41,425 nucleotides of DNA, taken from positions 1 through 41,425 of the forward strand of contig JAQUWD010000036.1 of NCBI GenBank assembly GCA_028693055.1. The letters are read 5' to 3'. Each line of letters opens with the position of its first letter. The stretch's first letter is position 1. This DNA is from Eubacteriales bacterium (GTDB taxonomy: Bacteria > Bacillota > Clostridia > Christensenellales > Aristaeellaceae). The notes beneath the pieces were generated by a model. It saw only the letters and a list, made by a program, of their open reading frames with translations, was not told the origin of the DNA and searched no databases. Below are positions 18,088 through 29,890 of this stretch, in pieces. The position numbers and the translations under genes were made by a program.

Positions 18088-19563
18088 TTACTTTAATTTC
18101 CATGCTAGGTCGGATAGGAACAAATCGTGCTCCAAGCCTTCCACGGTGCTGTCCTTCGTAATGTGCACAAATTCAATTTCCATCATGGCGGCCCAATCCT
18201 TCATCTGCTCAGCCGTTACGTCATAGCTGAGTACGGTGTGATGGGCTCCGCCGGCTGTAATCCAGCATTCAACGCCGGTGGTCAAGTCGGGCATGGCTCG
18301 CCACATGACTCGCGCGACGGGCAGATTGGGCATATCCATGATAGGCTTAACACACTCGATATCCTGACAGATGAGGCGCAGCCGTCCGCCCATATCGATC
18401 AAGCTGACCACGATCGCTTTTCCGGCGTGACCTTCAAATACCAGACGTGCAGGCGCTTCTCGATCGCCGATGCCTAAGGGATGAACCTCGACGCGCGGTT
18501 TTTCCGCAGCCACTGAGGGGCAAACCTCCAGCATGTGCGCTCCCAACGAATATTCCCGACCAGCCTCCAAATGATAGGTGTAATCCTCCATAAAGGCGGT
18601 ACCACCCGTTTGTCCCTCGCTCATGGCTTTCAGGATGGTGGTCATGGCGGCGACCTTCCAATCGCCTTCGCCGCCGTACCCGTAGCCCTGTGCCATCAAA
18701 TGCTGACTGGCTAGACCAGGTAGCTGCTTCATGCCGTATAAATCCTGAAAGGTGTTACTGAAAGCCATGCACGCTTCGCTATCCAGCATTTTTTTCATGG
18801 CGATTTCTTCTCGTGCTTGGTAACGCACGGTTTTCAAATCGTCGGTGGCAAAATCGTAGGATTGATGATATTCCGCCATTAGCGCGTCGATTTCAGCCTC
18901 GGTTACGGCATTCATGGTATCTACCAGCTGACCAACCGGCCATGTATTCACCTGCCAGCCAAGCTTGCGCTGCACTTCCACCTTGTCGCCCTCGGTAACA
19001 GCTACCTCGCGCATGTTGTCGCCAAAGCGCATGACCTTTAGGCTCCTGCTGAACAGTACGCCTACGGCAGAGCGCATCCAGTCGCCAAGGCGCTCCTGTA
19101 CCTTTTCATCCTGCCAAAATCCGGCGATGACCTTACGGGGCATGCGTAGCCGTGCACCGATAAAACCATGCTCCCGGTCGCCGTGAGCGGCTTGGTTCAG
19201 GTTCATGAAATCCATGTCGATTTCTTCGTTGGGGATTTCACGATTATATTGGGTGGCAAAGTGGCAGTAGGGCTTTTGCAAATTGGCAAAGCCGTTGATC
19301 CACATTTTGGACGGGCTGAAGGTGTGGCACCACGTGATGAGACCCGCGCAGCGCTGGTCGTAATTCGCCTCGCGTACCACGTCCTCGATTTCCTTTTCCG
19401 TTTTCGCCGTTACCTTATACACAAGCTTGCAGGGAAGCTTGCCGGAGGCGTTGAGCTGCTCAGCCATCTCCGCCGCGCGCTTGGCAACGGTTTCCAGTAC
19501 TTCCGGTCCATAAAGAAATTGACTGCCTACCACAAACCAAAACTCGTACTGTTTCATGCTCAT
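18088..19563 (-). CDS. araA: L-arabinose isomerase
   Basis: Interconverts L-arabinose and L-ribulose, using Mn2+. The 491-residue protein matches AraA throughout, for example [14 protein letters not shown] near residue 80 (substrate and glutamate region), [24 protein letters not shown] near 280-305 and the metal region EDYTYHL near 325-331. E. coli AraA has 500 residues. The ATG at 19563 is chosen because AGGGAG lies nine bases upstream; a second in-frame ATG two codons later is less well placed. It is 30 bases downstream of araB. Confidence 0.97.
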   Translation of the reverse strand: MSMKQYEFWFVVGSQFLYGPEVLETVAKRAAEMAEQLNASGKLPCKLVYKVTAKTEKEIEDVVREANYDQRCAGLITWCHTFSPSKMWINGFANLQKPYCHFATQYNREIPNEEIDMDFMNLNQAAHGDREHGFIGARLRMPRKVIAGFWQDEKVQERLGDWMRSAVGVLFSRSLKVMRFGDNMREVAVTEGDKVEVQRKLGWQVNTWPVGQLVDTMNAVTEAEIDALMAEYHQSYDFATDDLKTVRYQAREEIAMKKMLDSEACMAFSNTFQDLYGMKQLPGLASQHLMAQGYGYGGEGDWKVAAMTTILKAMSEGQTGGTAFMEDYTYHLEAGREYSLGAHMLEVCPSVAAEKPRVEVHPLGIGDREAPARLVFEGHAGKAIVVSLIDMGGRLRLICQDIECVKPIMDMPNLPVARVMWRAMPDLTTGVECWITAGGAHHTVLSYDVTAEQMKDWAAMMEIEFVHITKDSTVEGLEHDLFLSDLAWKLK

Positions 19564-19593
19564 TTTGCATTTCTCCCTTATTCTACTTTTGAT

Positions 19594-21201
19594 TTACTCC
19601 ACGGTGATCGCTTTTACCGCCGCACGTTCAATTTCAAGACCGGCGGTAAAACGCTTTTCATAGCTGGTAAAGCCGGCAGCATCTTTCTCGTCCGGCTCCG
19701 CTTGCGTCGCGTTAGAGCCACTAAAAACCTTGTTTTGCAGATAGCTTTCCAAGGTTTCGCCCGCCTCGCGGTGCGCCCGATAGGCCGCTAGCAGCGCCAT
19801 GCCCCAAGGCCCGCCTTCTCCGGCTGTCTCCATTACGGAAATAGGCGTGCCAAGCGCGGCTGCTAGTAGCTTTTGACCCACACCCTTTGTTTTAAAGAAC
19901 CCGCCGTGCCCTAGCAGACGATCAATGCGAACATGCTCCTGTACTACAAGAATATCCATGCCGATTTTCAACGTTACGATAGCGCCGTTAATCAGCGAAC
20001 GAGCAAAGTTGGGGAAGGTCAGGCGGCTGTCCGGCGTGCGGACGATCATGGGGCGGCCTTCCTCCATGGCGGTGATCGGTTCGCCGGAGAGATAGGCGTA
20101 ATTGAGCACGCCGCCGCAATCTGGTTCTCCCTTCATGGCTGCGTTAAACAAGGTGGTATAGAGCGTCCCCATGTCCACGTCCGAGCCGATAGCGTCGGCA
20201 AAGCCTTTAAACACATTTGCCCAAGCGTTGATATCGCTGGTGCAGTTGTTACAGTGCACCATAGCCACGGGCTTGCCCGTAGGGGTGCAGACCATATCGA
20301 TCTCGGGGTAAACCTTGCTCAAGGCCTTTTCTAGCACAATCATGGCAAAAACGGAGGTACCGGCGGATACGTTACCCGTCCGCTCGCCTACGCTGTTGGT
20401 CGCCACCATCCCTGTACCCGCGTCGCCCTCCGGCGGGCATAGGGGAATGCCCGGCAGTAAATCGCCGTCGGGATCCAGCAGCCTCGCGCCCTCCTCCGTC
20501 AGTGCACCCGCATCGTCACCCGCGTTGAGCACCTTGGGCAGAATATTCTGGAGCCGCCATGAATAGCCCATTTTTTCTGTTAGGCTATCAAAGACTTGGA
20601 GCATAGCTCCGTCATAATTTAAACTGTCGCTGTCCACGGGGAACATTCCTGCGCCCTCGCCAATCCCCAGCACCTTTTGGCCGGTGAGCTTCCAATGAAC
20701 ATAGCCCTCCAGGGTGGTCAGAAAAGCGATATCCTTCACATGCGGTTCCTTGTTGAGCATTGCTTGATACAGATGAGCGATGCTCCAGCGCTGGGGAACA
20801 TTAAATCCAAAACGCTCCGTCAATTCTGCGGAAGCCTTTTCCGTCATGGTGTTGCGCCAAGTACGGAACTCGGCAAGCTGTTTCCCGTCTTGATCAAAGG
20901 GCAGATAGCCGTGCATCATGGCTGAAAAGCCCATGCTTTCCATGGTGGTCAAGCGAACGTCATATTTGGCTTGAACGTCTTTTTTTAGCTGGGCATAGGC
21001 GTCGCGAAGCCCCTCCCACACATCCTCCATATGATAAGTCCATACGCCGTTTTCCAGTCGATTTTCCCAATCGTGCGCGCCGGAAGCGATCGGAGCGTGG
21101 GTCTGGTCAATCAGCACCGCCTTAATGCGGGTGGAGCCGAATTCCAAGCCCATAACGCATTTTCCGTCATGGATTTCCTGTGCGATTTGCCGTTTATCCA
21201 T
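19594..21201 (-). CDS. araB: L-ribulokinase (FGGY family)
   Basis: Phosphorylates L-ribulose to L-ribulose-5-phosphate. The 535-residue protein is an FGGY-family sugar kinase. The N-terminal ATP motif is [16 protein letters not shown], with later [13 protein letters not shown] and the C-terminal [14 protein letters not shown] and [12 protein letters not shown]. It resembles the Bacteroides/Clostridia ribulokinase type more than E. coli AraB. An upstream ATG (21243) would be in frame, but the ATG at 21201 has AAGGGAG as SD, follows araR by 14 bases, and matches the family N-terminus. Its place between araR and araA supports the assignment. Confidence 0.93.
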   Translation of the reverse strand: MDKRQIAQEIHDGKCVMGLEFGSTRIKAVLIDQTHAPIASGAHDWENRLENGVWTYHMEDVWEGLRDAYAQLKKDVQAKYDVRLTTMESMGFSAMMHGYLPFDQDGKQLAEFRTWRNTMTEKASAELTERFGFNVPQRWSIAHLYQAMLNKEPHVKDIAFLTTLEGYVHWKLTGQKVLGIGEGAGMFPVDSDSLNYDGAMLQVFDSLTEKMGYSWRLQNILPKVLNAGDDAGALTEEGARLLDPDGDLLPGIPLCPPEGDAGTGMVATNSVGERTGNVSAGTSVFAMIVLEKALSKVYPEIDMVCTPTGKPVAMVHCNNCTSDINAWANVFKGFADAIGSDVDMGTLYTTLFNAAMKGEPDCGGVLNYAYLSGEPITAMEEGRPMIVRTPDSRLTFPNFARSLINGAIVTLKIGMDILVVQEHVRIDRLLGHGGFFKTKGVGQKLLAAALGTPISVMETAGEGGPWGMALLAAYRAHREAGETLESYLQNKVFSGSNATQAEPDEKDAAGFTSYEKRFTAGLEIERAAVKAITVE

Positions 21202-21215
21202 TTCTTCTTCTCCCT

Positions 21216-23870
<2,655 letters not shown>

Positions 23871-23883
23871 CCATTGTAATGAT

Positions 23884-23935
23884 GCGCCGGGAGAACGCTT
23901 TTCTTGATTGAAAGCGTCCCTCCCGGCGCTTTTTT
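23884..23935 (+). terminator. terminator after the arabinofuranosidase gene
   Basis: GCGCCGGGAG (23884-23893) pairs with CTCCCGGCGC (23920-23929), with an inner stem ACGCTTT/AAAGCGT (23895-23901 and 23911-23917), followed by six T residues. Confidence 0.92.
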
Positions 23936-23962
23936 GTTGGGCAAAGTGAATCGCTTGTTGCC

Positions 23963-23991
23963 TTGCGACGCAAATTGTTCTATGCTATAAT
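23963..23991 (+). promoter_or_regulatory. promoter of the GH43-GH36 gene pair
   Basis: -35 TTGCGA (23963-23968), 17-base spacer, extended -10 TGCTATAAT (23983-23991). The start point would be near 23998. No AraR-type palindrome was seen here, so control may differ from the arabinofuranosidase gene. Confidence 0.7.
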
Positions 23992-24070
23992 CGAGGCATG
24001 TTCATGATAGGTCATGGCGCACGTTTTGGACGCGCCTGTAAACCATAAACGAATGATGGGGTGGAAGGTT

Positions 24071-24982
24071 ATGCGAAACGGAACTTGCTGGCTGGACGAT
24101 CAAGGCCATACAATTCAGGCCCATGGTGGAATGATTACCCGCTTTCACGAAAAGTGGTATTGGTATGGGGAAAACAAGGACGCCGATAATTGCAAAGTGA
24201 ACGGTCGCTTACTCTCTCGGGTGGATGTTAGGGGAGTGTCCTGCTATTCCAGCGACGATCTTCACCTATGGCATCATGAGGGAATTGTGCTGCCAGCTGA
24301 ACCCACGGACCCAAGCAGTCCCCTTTATCCCGGTAAGGTCTGCGAGCGACCTAAGGTGATCTATTGCGAGCATACAGGGAAATATGTCATGTGGTTTCAT
24401 AGCGACGCCGCTGATTACACCCTTGCTAACGCAGCCTGCGCCACGTCGGATACTCCCGTCGGTCCGTTTACGCTGCAAAAGACCGTTACGCCTAATCGTC
24501 GGGATTGCCGCGATATGACGCTGTTTCAGGATGAAGGAACGGGAATGGCTTATTTGATCCATAGCGGGGATTGGAACAAGACCCTCTATCTATCCCAGCT
24601 GGATGAAACCTTTACCGATTTTACCGGGGTCTGTTTTGAGGCTTTTCCCGGACAGGAAAGAGAGGCTCCCGCCTTTTTCAAACGTCAAGGACTGTACTAT
24701 AGCATCACGTCGGGCTGTACGGGCTGGGCGCCGAACAGCGCATTGTACGCCGTAGGTCAGCACCTGAGCAACGGATTGAAGTTGATCGATAACCCCTGCG
24801 AGGGGGAAGGCTGCCATGAAACCTTTGGTGGGCAGAGCACCTATATTTTTGAGGATCAGCAACGGTATTATCTGATGTTGGATCACTGGAAGCCCATGGA
24901 CTTACGGAATTCAGGCTATAGCATCCTACCCATCGCCTTTGAGAAGGAACGAATGATCATCCGCTGGACGGATGAATTTTAA
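24071..24982 (+). CDS. GH43 exo-beta-1,3-galactanase-like glycosidase
   Basis: A probable five-bladed beta-propeller glycosidase of 303 residues. The sequence fits the exo-beta-1,3-galactanase branch of GH43 (subfamily 24): IQAHGGMI at the start, YWYGENK, VSCYSSDDLHLW, ERPKVIYCEHTGKYVMW, CRDMTLFQDE, REAPAFF and GGQST. In that branch a Gln serves in place of the usual Asp base; here Q255 in GGQST and E198 in REAPA fit (family knowledge from memory). An in-frame ATG at 24014 is an alternative start, but lies very near the predicted start point with no clear SD; the ATG at 24071 has GGAAGG upstream. No signal peptide. It leads into the GH36 gene 13 bases later. Confidence 0.78.
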   Translation: MRNGTCWLDDQGHTIQAHGGMITRFHEKWYWYGENKDADNCKVNGRLLSRVDVRGVSCYSSDDLHLWHHEGIVLPAEPTDPSSPLYPGKVCERPKVIYCEHTGKYVMWFHSDAADYTLANAACATSDTPVGPFTLQKTVTPNRRDCRDMTLFQDEGTGMAYLIHSGDWNKTLYLSQLDETFTDFTGVCFEAFPGQEREAPAFFKRQGLYYSITSGCTGWAPNSALYAVGQHLSNGLKLIDNPCEGEGCHETFGGQSTYIFEDQQRYYLMLDHWKPMDLRNSGYSILPIAFEKERMIIRWTDEF

Positions 24983-24995
24983 AGGGGGGACTCAC

Positions 24996-27170
24996 GTGGC
25001 AATCTATCAGAATCAGCGGGTTTTTCACTTGACAGACGGCGTGGTTTTCAGCCGGGTGTTAGCCCTCACGGCTTCGCCTGACGGGCAGGACGCATTGATG
25101 GATCTCTACTATGGGCCGGCGCTACCTAAGGAGGCAGCAGAGCTGCTTCCAACCGATGTGCGGATGTCGGCTTCCTTCGATGGCTGGAGGGAGATAGCGC
25201 CTCTTCTTTACCCCGAAGCAGGGCGAGGAGATTATCGGCCCGCCGCCTGCGCTGTGCGTGGGCCGGACGGTGCGCTCTGCAGCGAGCTTCGCTTTGTAAG
25301 CGCAGACATACAGACGGGCAAGCCTGTATTGGACGGCTTACCCGCTGTATATACAGATAAGGACGAGGAAGCGGATACATTGATCCTCCATCTGCGGGAT
25401 GAGCGCAGCGGTTTGCTTGTTGACTTGTCTTTTACCGTTATGAATCAGCTGCACGCGTTGACCTGCTCGGCGGTTTACCGAAACGAGGGCAAAGAAACGC
25501 TGACCCTCGTGAAATCTGCGTCCGCGACGCTGTCGCTGCGGGGACCACACGATATTTTGCACCTTCATGGCGCGTGGGCCCGGGAGCGAAAGCCGGAGCG
25601 GGTTCCGTGCAGCCATTCCTGCTTCACGTTACGCAGCGAGCGGGGCGCATCCGGTCATGAGCATAACCCGTTTTTGGCGCTGCTTGAGCCCAGCGCTAAC
25701 GAGCATCAAGGCTCGGTATGGGGGGCAAGCCTTATCTGGTCCGGAAGCTTTCTGATGGAGTGCGATCAGGACAGCCGCGACGATCTTCGGCTGACGGCAG
25801 GCGTTATTCCCTGCGATTGGGAGCTGCAGCCGGGCGACGTATTTACCACGCCTGAGTGTGTGCTCGTCTACTCCGCTGAGGGCCTCAACGGGATGAGCCA
25901 TATTTATCATACGCTGTACCGTACAAGGCTCTGCCGTGGTTACTGGCGCGACCGGGTTCGTCCGCTGCTGGTGAACAACTGGGAGGCTACCTATTTCGAT
26001 TTTAACGAAGAAAAACTGATGACCATCGCGAAAAAGGCGGCTCAGCTGGGAATTGAGCTGTTTGTGTTGGACGACGGCTGGTTTGGCAAGCGGGATAACG
26101 ATGATTGCTCGCTGGGTGATTGGGTGGAAAATCCGCGGAAGCTTCCCAACGGCTTGATGGGCTTGTCCGAGAAAATTCATGGCCTTGGCTTGCAATTTGG
26201 CCTCTGGCTTGAGCCGGAAATGATCTCGCCGGACAGCGATCTATACCGCGCCCATCCCGACTGGTGTCTGCATGTAAGCGACCGGCATCGTACCCAAGCG
26301 CGCAATCAGTTGATTTTGGATCTCAGCCGCACCGACGTGCAGGATTATCTGATCGATATGCTTAATCGGGTGTTGTCCAGCGCGGAGATTAACTATATCA
26401 AATGGGACATGAACCGCAATTTTGCAGAAACGGGCTCGGCGCTGCTTACACCCGCACAGCAATCGTCGGTGCATGTGCGTTATATGCTTGGCTTGTACCG
26501 TGTGCTGGAAACGATTACGACCCGCTTCCCCAAGGTGCTTTTTGAAAGCTGCAGCGGCGGTGGCGGACGTTTTGATCCGGGTATGCTGTATTACATGCCT
26601 CAAACGTGGACAAGTGACGATACCGATGCGGTGGAGCGCGTCGGTATCCAATGGGGTACAAGCATTGTTTACCCCTGCTCTACGATGGGCGCTCATGTCA
26701 GCGCCGTGCCCAATCACCAGATTGGCCGCGTTACTACGATGGACTTTCGAGGGAATGTCGCGTTAAGCGGAAACATGGGCTATGAGCTAGACCTTTCGAC
26801 CTTGTCTGCGGAGGATTTGGAGGTCATCCGTCGGCAGGTGCAGCAGGTGAAACGCTTTGGCAGCCTGATTCAGCAGGGACGCTTTACGCGCTTGGAAAGC
26901 CCGTTCGAAGGCCGTGTCGCCGCGTGGCAGTTCACCTCTGCTGATCAGCAGGAGGTGCTTGTATGCGTATTCCAGCTTAGCGCTGCTCCTAATTCGGTTG
27001 TGCCGCGCATCCGGGTGCGGGATATTGCGGAGGGTCTATACCAGAGCGACGACGGTATGGTTTATTCCGGCGCAGTGCTGCGGCATAGCGGACTCTGCGT
27101 ATCCTTTACCGGCGAACGTGAAGCGCAGGATCACGACAGCTTTGTATTGCACCTGACCAAGCGGGGATAG
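24996..27170 (+). CDS. alpha-galactosidase, GH36
   Basis: Releases terminal alpha-D-galactose from oligosaccharides. The 724-residue protein has the GH36 plan: N-terminal beta-sandwich (about 1-300), TIM barrel (about 310-640) with LFVLDDGWFGKRDNDD and LGDW, nucleophile D471 in YIKWDMNR, and the acid/base region WTSDDTDAVER (D541). The 70-residue spacing equals that of Geobacillus AgaA. The start is GTG 24996, which has AAAGGGGGG seven bases upstream; the ATG at 24972 lies inside the previous gene and upstream of that SD. No signal peptide. It is co-transcribed with the GH43 gene. It may remove capping galactose from plant oligosaccharides. Confidence 0.93.
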   Translation: MAIYQNQRVFHLTDGVVFSRVLALTASPDGQDALMDLYYGPALPKEAAELLPTDVRMSASFDGWREIAPLLYPEAGRGDYRPAACAVRGPDGALCSELRFVSADIQTGKPVLDGLPAVYTDKDEEADTLILHLRDERSGLLVDLSFTVMNQLHALTCSAVYRNEGKETLTLVKSASATLSLRGPHDILHLHGAWARERKPERVPCSHSCFTLRSERGASGHEHNPFLALLEPSANEHQGSVWGASLIWSGSFLMECDQDSRDDLRLTAGVIPCDWELQPGDVFTTPECVLVYSAEGLNGMSHIYHTLYRTRLCRGYWRDRVRPLLVNNWEATYFDFNEEKLMTIAKKAAQLGIELFVLDDGWFGKRDNDDCSLGDWVENPRKLPNGLMGLSEKIHGLGLQFGLWLEPEMISPDSDLYRAHPDWCLHVSDRHRTQARNQLILDLSRTDVQDYLIDMLNRVLSSAEINYIKWDMNRNFAETGSALLTPAQQSSVHVRYMLGLYRVLETITTRFPKVLFESCSGGGGRFDPGMLYYMPQTWTSDDTDAVERVGIQWGTSIVYPCSTMGAHVSAVPNHQIGRVTTMDFRGNVALSGNMGYELDLSTLSAEDLEVIRRQVQQVKRFGSLIQQGRFTRLESPFEGRVAAWQFTSADQQEVLVCVFQLSAAPNSVVPRIRVRDIAEGLYQSDDGMVYSGAVLRHSGLCVSFTGEREAQDHDSFVLHLTKRG

Positions 27171-27204
27171 CGCTTGATCAGATTTCAATACGCCGAAAGG
27201 CAAA

Positions 27205-27399
27205 AAAAGGAACCGCTCTTGAGAGAACAGATTTTTATGGGGTGTCGGGGGAGCCCGCAGGCTCCCTGACTACATTCGTATCGACCGGCTTTGCCGGTCG
27301 GGCGGGCAGTTTGCGGCTCTGCCGCAAACAGTACCCGTAACTGGCGAAAAAGTGCGAAGCACTTTTTTGACACACAAAAGGAACCGCTCTTGAGAGAAC
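27205..27399. repeat. hairpin cassette bracketed by a 24-bp direct repeat
   Basis: A perfect 24-bp repeat occurs at 27205-27228 and 27376-27399 (offset 171 bp); it is the 5' arm and loop of the rubredoxin terminator. Between the copies are four perfect short hairpins: 27249-27266 (7 bp), 27282-27300 (8 bp), 27309-27329 (9 bp) and 27347-27367 (9 bp, T-rich end). There is no credible ORF. It looks like a REP- or MITE-like element that duplicated part of its target, or a recombination scar. Its identity is unknown. Confidence 0.6.
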
Positions 27400-27409
27400 G
27401 GTTCCTTTT
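27376..27409. terminator. terminator between GH36 gene and rubredoxin gene
   Basis: AAAAGGAACCG (27376-27386) pairs with CGGTTCCTTTT (27399-27409), and the loop can pair further (CTCT/AGAG). It can work on both strands, ending the rubrerythrin-rubredoxin transcript on the minus strand. Confidence 0.88.
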
Positions 27410-27426
27410 CTATACTCATTCTATTA

Positions 27427-27582
27427 TTACGCTTCCGTAAAGCCGTCTTTGCTAAGACCGCAAATGGGGCATACCCAATCTTCGGGCACATCCTCCCAAG
27501 CAGTACCGGGAGCTACGCCATGATCGGGATCACCTAACTCGGGATCGTATACATAACCGCAGGGGCACTCATACTTTTTCAT
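27427..27582 (-). CDS. rubredoxin with an unusual CX1C first knuckle
   Basis: A 51-residue cytoplasmic electron carrier with one iron bound by four cysteines; it typically reduces rubrerythrin or superoxide reductase in anaerobes. The translation reads [15 protein letters not shown] and later WVCPICG. The second knuckle is normal CX2C. The first is C6-P-C8, CX1C, one residue shorter than the usual CX2CG. The missing residue is in frame, so it is not a frameshift. SD is AAGGAG. It lies 26 bases after the reverse rubrerythrin gene in one operon, and the pair fit a peroxide/oxygen detoxification chain. Confidence 0.9.
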   Translation of the reverse strand: MKKYECPCGYVYDPELGDPDHGVAPGTAWEDVPEDWVCPICGLSKDGFTEA

Positions 27583-27608
27583 GATCAAATCTCCTTTTTA
27601 TCATCTGA

Positions 27609-28148
27609 TTAAGCGAAATACCGCTTCAGTAAACCGTCAAAGCCGCGGCCGTGACGGGCTTCGTCCTTGCACATTTCATGCACGGTGTCGTGGATCGCGT
27701 CCAAGCCCAGCTCCTTCGCCAAGGTAGCCAGTTCCTTCTTGCCGGCGGTAGCGCCCCACTCGGCTTCGGCGCGCAGCTCAAGATTCTTCTTGGTGGAGGG
27801 GGTTACTACCTCGCCCAGCAGCTCGGCGAATTTGGCGGCATGCTCGGCTTCTTCAAAGGCGTAGCGCTTGTAGGCTTCCGCCACCTCAGGATATCCTTCG
27901 CGGTCTGCCTGACGGCTCATGGCCAGATACATACCAACCTCGGTGCACTCGCCGGTAAAGTTCATGCGCAGGCCTTCTACAATACGGCTGTCCACACCCT
28001 CGGCAACGCCTACACGATGCTCGTCGGCATAGGATTTCTCACCGCCCATGGGAGCAAACTTGCTCTTGGGAGCCTTGCACTGGGGGCAGAATTCGGGAGC
28101 CTCGGGGCCTTCATGTACATAACCGCATACCTTGCAAATCCATTTCAT
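27609..28148 (-). CDS. rbr: reverse rubrerythrin 1
   Basis: A peroxidase that reduces H2O2 (and oxygen through partners) to water in anaerobes. Domains are in reversed order: an N-terminal rubredoxin-like iron site (CKVCGY and CPQC, residues 5-25) and a C-terminal four-helix di-iron domain with [21 protein letters not shown] and DEARHGRGF. Reverse rubrerythrins occur in Clostridia, where C. acetobutylicum has a near-identical pair. The 179 residues match the family. It shares an operon with rubredoxin. It is almost identical to the copy at 29202, differing mainly at the C-terminal tip. Confidence 0.95.
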   Translation of the reverse strand: MKWICKVCGYVHEGPEAPEFCPQCKAPKSKFAPMGGEKSYADEHRVGVAEGVDSRIVEGLRMNFTGECTEVGMYLAMSRQADREGYPEVAEAYKRYAFEEAEHAAKFAELLGEVVTPSTKKNLELRAEAEWGATAGKKELATLAKELGLDAIHDTVHEMCKDEARHGRGFDGLLKRYFA

Positions 28149-28337
28149 ATGATTGTTCCTCCTGCATTTGTTTTATATCTTGTTTGGGGAAGGCGTAGGT
28201 TTTTGTTCCTCGCCTTACGATATAGTGATACCCCAAAGGAAGCGAAAGTGAAACAGAAATCTTCAAATTATTTTTTATTTTTTCTAGCGTAGTTATCGAT
28301 CGCATGATTTGTAAATTGATACAAAAGAGGAAATGCG

Positions 28338-28655
28338 ATGGCAACTTTTGATGAAAGACTTGCCGCCGCACGGAAAGAACGCGGCATTACGCAGGAATAG
28401 TTGGCAGACGCAATGAACGTTTTGCGTTAAACGGTATCCCATTGGGAAAATGGGCGGGTAAAGCCAGACGAAGAAACGATGAAGCGCCTGTGCGAATATT
28501 TGCAGCTAGATAACGGCGTAGAAGCAGAGCAGGAAAAGGCTGTGGCCAAGGACACTTCCCGCAAGCCTTTTGGTCGGCTGCTAGCTGCTTTTGTTGGCGG
28601 CGTATTGGTGACGCAATATGCAAGAAAAGAAAGTAAATCGGGGAATCGACTCTAG
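28338..28655 (+). pseudogene. XRE-family regulator with C-terminal membrane segment, two stops
   Basis: With AGAGGA as SD, the frame from the ATG at 28338 reads FDERLAAARKERGITQE, TAG (28398-28400), LADAMNVLR, TAA (28428-28430), TVSHWENGRVKPDEETMKRL, then a hydrophobic stretch near the end (LLAAFVGGVLVTQY) and TAG at 28653. This is an XRE helix-turn-helix followed by a membrane anchor. Both internal stops stand where family members have Gln (ITQEQLA and SRQTVS), so each needs only one C-to-T change. Length 105 codons. Inactive unless suppressed. Confidence 0.75.
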
Positions 28656-29142
28656 CTATCGCGCAGAGATGATTGTCGTTGACAGGACTAGACCGCAACC
28701 ATCTCCCAACACTGTTGCTTACAAAAATCGAGAAGCTCGTTGATCGAAAGGAATGACGGCCTTGAAATTAGCAAAGACTGCCAAAGTAGTTGAACGAGTA
28801 ATCTGGAAATATGAAAATCAAATTATCCGAAATCTCACGACTACCTCTTACTGATGTCATCTTTGTTTTGCCGATACTCTATGGTACTTGTCAGGGAACT
28901 AAAACAGTTGTCTGCCTATCCATCAAAAGATGCTTCAAGGATGTTAGCCTGTTGTTTCCAAGATGAAGTCGTCCCGCTTCAAAGCTGTGAAAGCGTTACA
29001 GCATATTGATTGAGCCTGTTTCCATGTTACAATACAGGGGTAAGATTGTAGAAGGTTTTTAATGTACAAGATTTTGGGGCTTTCAGGGGTAAATCCACGC
29101 TCTTGAAACCGCTGGCACAAGAAACGTACGAGATGGATGCGC
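28656..29142. other. intergenic region with no recognisable gene
   Basis: About 490 bases between the dead XRE gene and the terminator of the second rubrerythrin gene. No frame gives a family I recognise, no tRNA or clear promoter is visible, and no inverted terminal repeats of an insertion sequence were found. It may be decayed sequence. Confidence 0.4.
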
Positions 29143-29174
29143 AAAAAAGGAACCACCCCTTTCGGAGCAGTTCC
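29143..29174 (-). terminator. terminator of the second rubrerythrin gene
   Basis: On the minus strand, GGAAC and CTCC pair across a GAAA loop with GGGG and GTTCC, with a small internal mismatch, followed by six T residues. Confidence 0.7.
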
Positions 29175-29201
29175 CTAAAATCCTTATTGGATAAGGCTTA
29201 C

Positions 29202-29744
29202 TTATTTTGCGAAATACCGCTTCAGCAAACCGTCAAAGCCCTTGCCGTGACGGGCTTCGTCCTTGCACATCTCATGCACGGTGTCGTGGATCGCGTCTAA
29301 GCCCAGCTCCTTCGCCAAGGTAGCCAGTTCCTTCTTGCCGGCGGTAGCGCCCCACTCGGCTTCGGCGCGCAGCTCAAGGTTCTTCTTGGTGGAGGGGGTT
29401 ACTACCTCGCCCAAAAGCTCGGCGAATTTGGCGGCATGCTCGGCTTCTTCAAAGGCGTAGCGCTTGTAGGCTTCCGCTACCTCAGGATATCCTTCGCGGT
29501 CTGCCTGACGGCTCATGGCCAGATACATACCAACCTCGGTGCACTCGCCGGTAAAGTTCATGCGCAGGCCTTCTACAATGCGGCTGTCCACACCCTCGGC
29601 AACGCCTACACGATGCTCGTCGGCATAGGATTTCTCACCGCCCATGGGGGCAAACTTGCTCTTGGGGGCCTTGCACTGGGGGCAGAATTCGGGAGCCTCG
29701 GGACCTTCATGTACATAACCGCATACCTTGCAAATCCATTTCAT
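29202..29744 (-). CDS. rbr: reverse rubrerythrin 2
   Basis: A 180-residue second copy of the reverse rubrerythrin, with the same N-terminal rubredoxin-like site (CKVCGY, CPQC) and C-terminal di-iron domain ([26 protein letters not shown]). Against the first copy the protein shows one substitution near the end (R to K) and one extra Lys at the tip. At the DNA level I count about a dozen mostly silent differences. The start is taken at 29744 (MKWICK), with AAGGAGG nine bases upstream; an ATG at 29750 is too close to the SD. It has its own terminator and a different upstream region, so its regulation may differ. Confidence 0.95.
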   Translation of the reverse strand: MKWICKVCGYVHEGPEAPEFCPQCKAPKSKFAPMGGEKSYADEHRVGVAEGVDSRIVEGLRMNFTGECTEVGMYLAMSRQADREGYPEVAEAYKRYAFEEAEHAAKFAELLGEVVTPSTKKNLELRAEAEWGATAGKKELATLAKELGLDAIHDTVHEMCKDEARHGKGFDGLLKRYFAK

Positions 29745-29890
29745 ATTCATATTCCTCCTTCAAAATCATCACTGTTGGCGTAGGGCTTTTTTCACCCTGC
29801 GTCTTATTTATACCCTGACAATCCTGATGCGAAACATTTTTCTGAAAAAGAATTGACAATTTTTTGCCATGCACAGCGGTAAACGTGATA

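Noticed and set aside
27185-27491. Short minus-strand frames in the hairpin cassette
   Set aside because: They read through hairpins, one overlaps the rubredoxin gene, and neither has an SD or recognisable content.
27651-28292. 213-residue plus-strand frame over rubrerythrin 1 (and a similar one over copy 2)
   Set aside because: Antisense shadow of a conserved gene; it appears at both copies only because the copies are nearly identical.
28944-29156. Minus-strand frame of 70 codons in the gap before rubrerythrin 2
   Set aside because: No SD or family match, and it runs close to a terminator; kept only as unexplained intergenic sequence.
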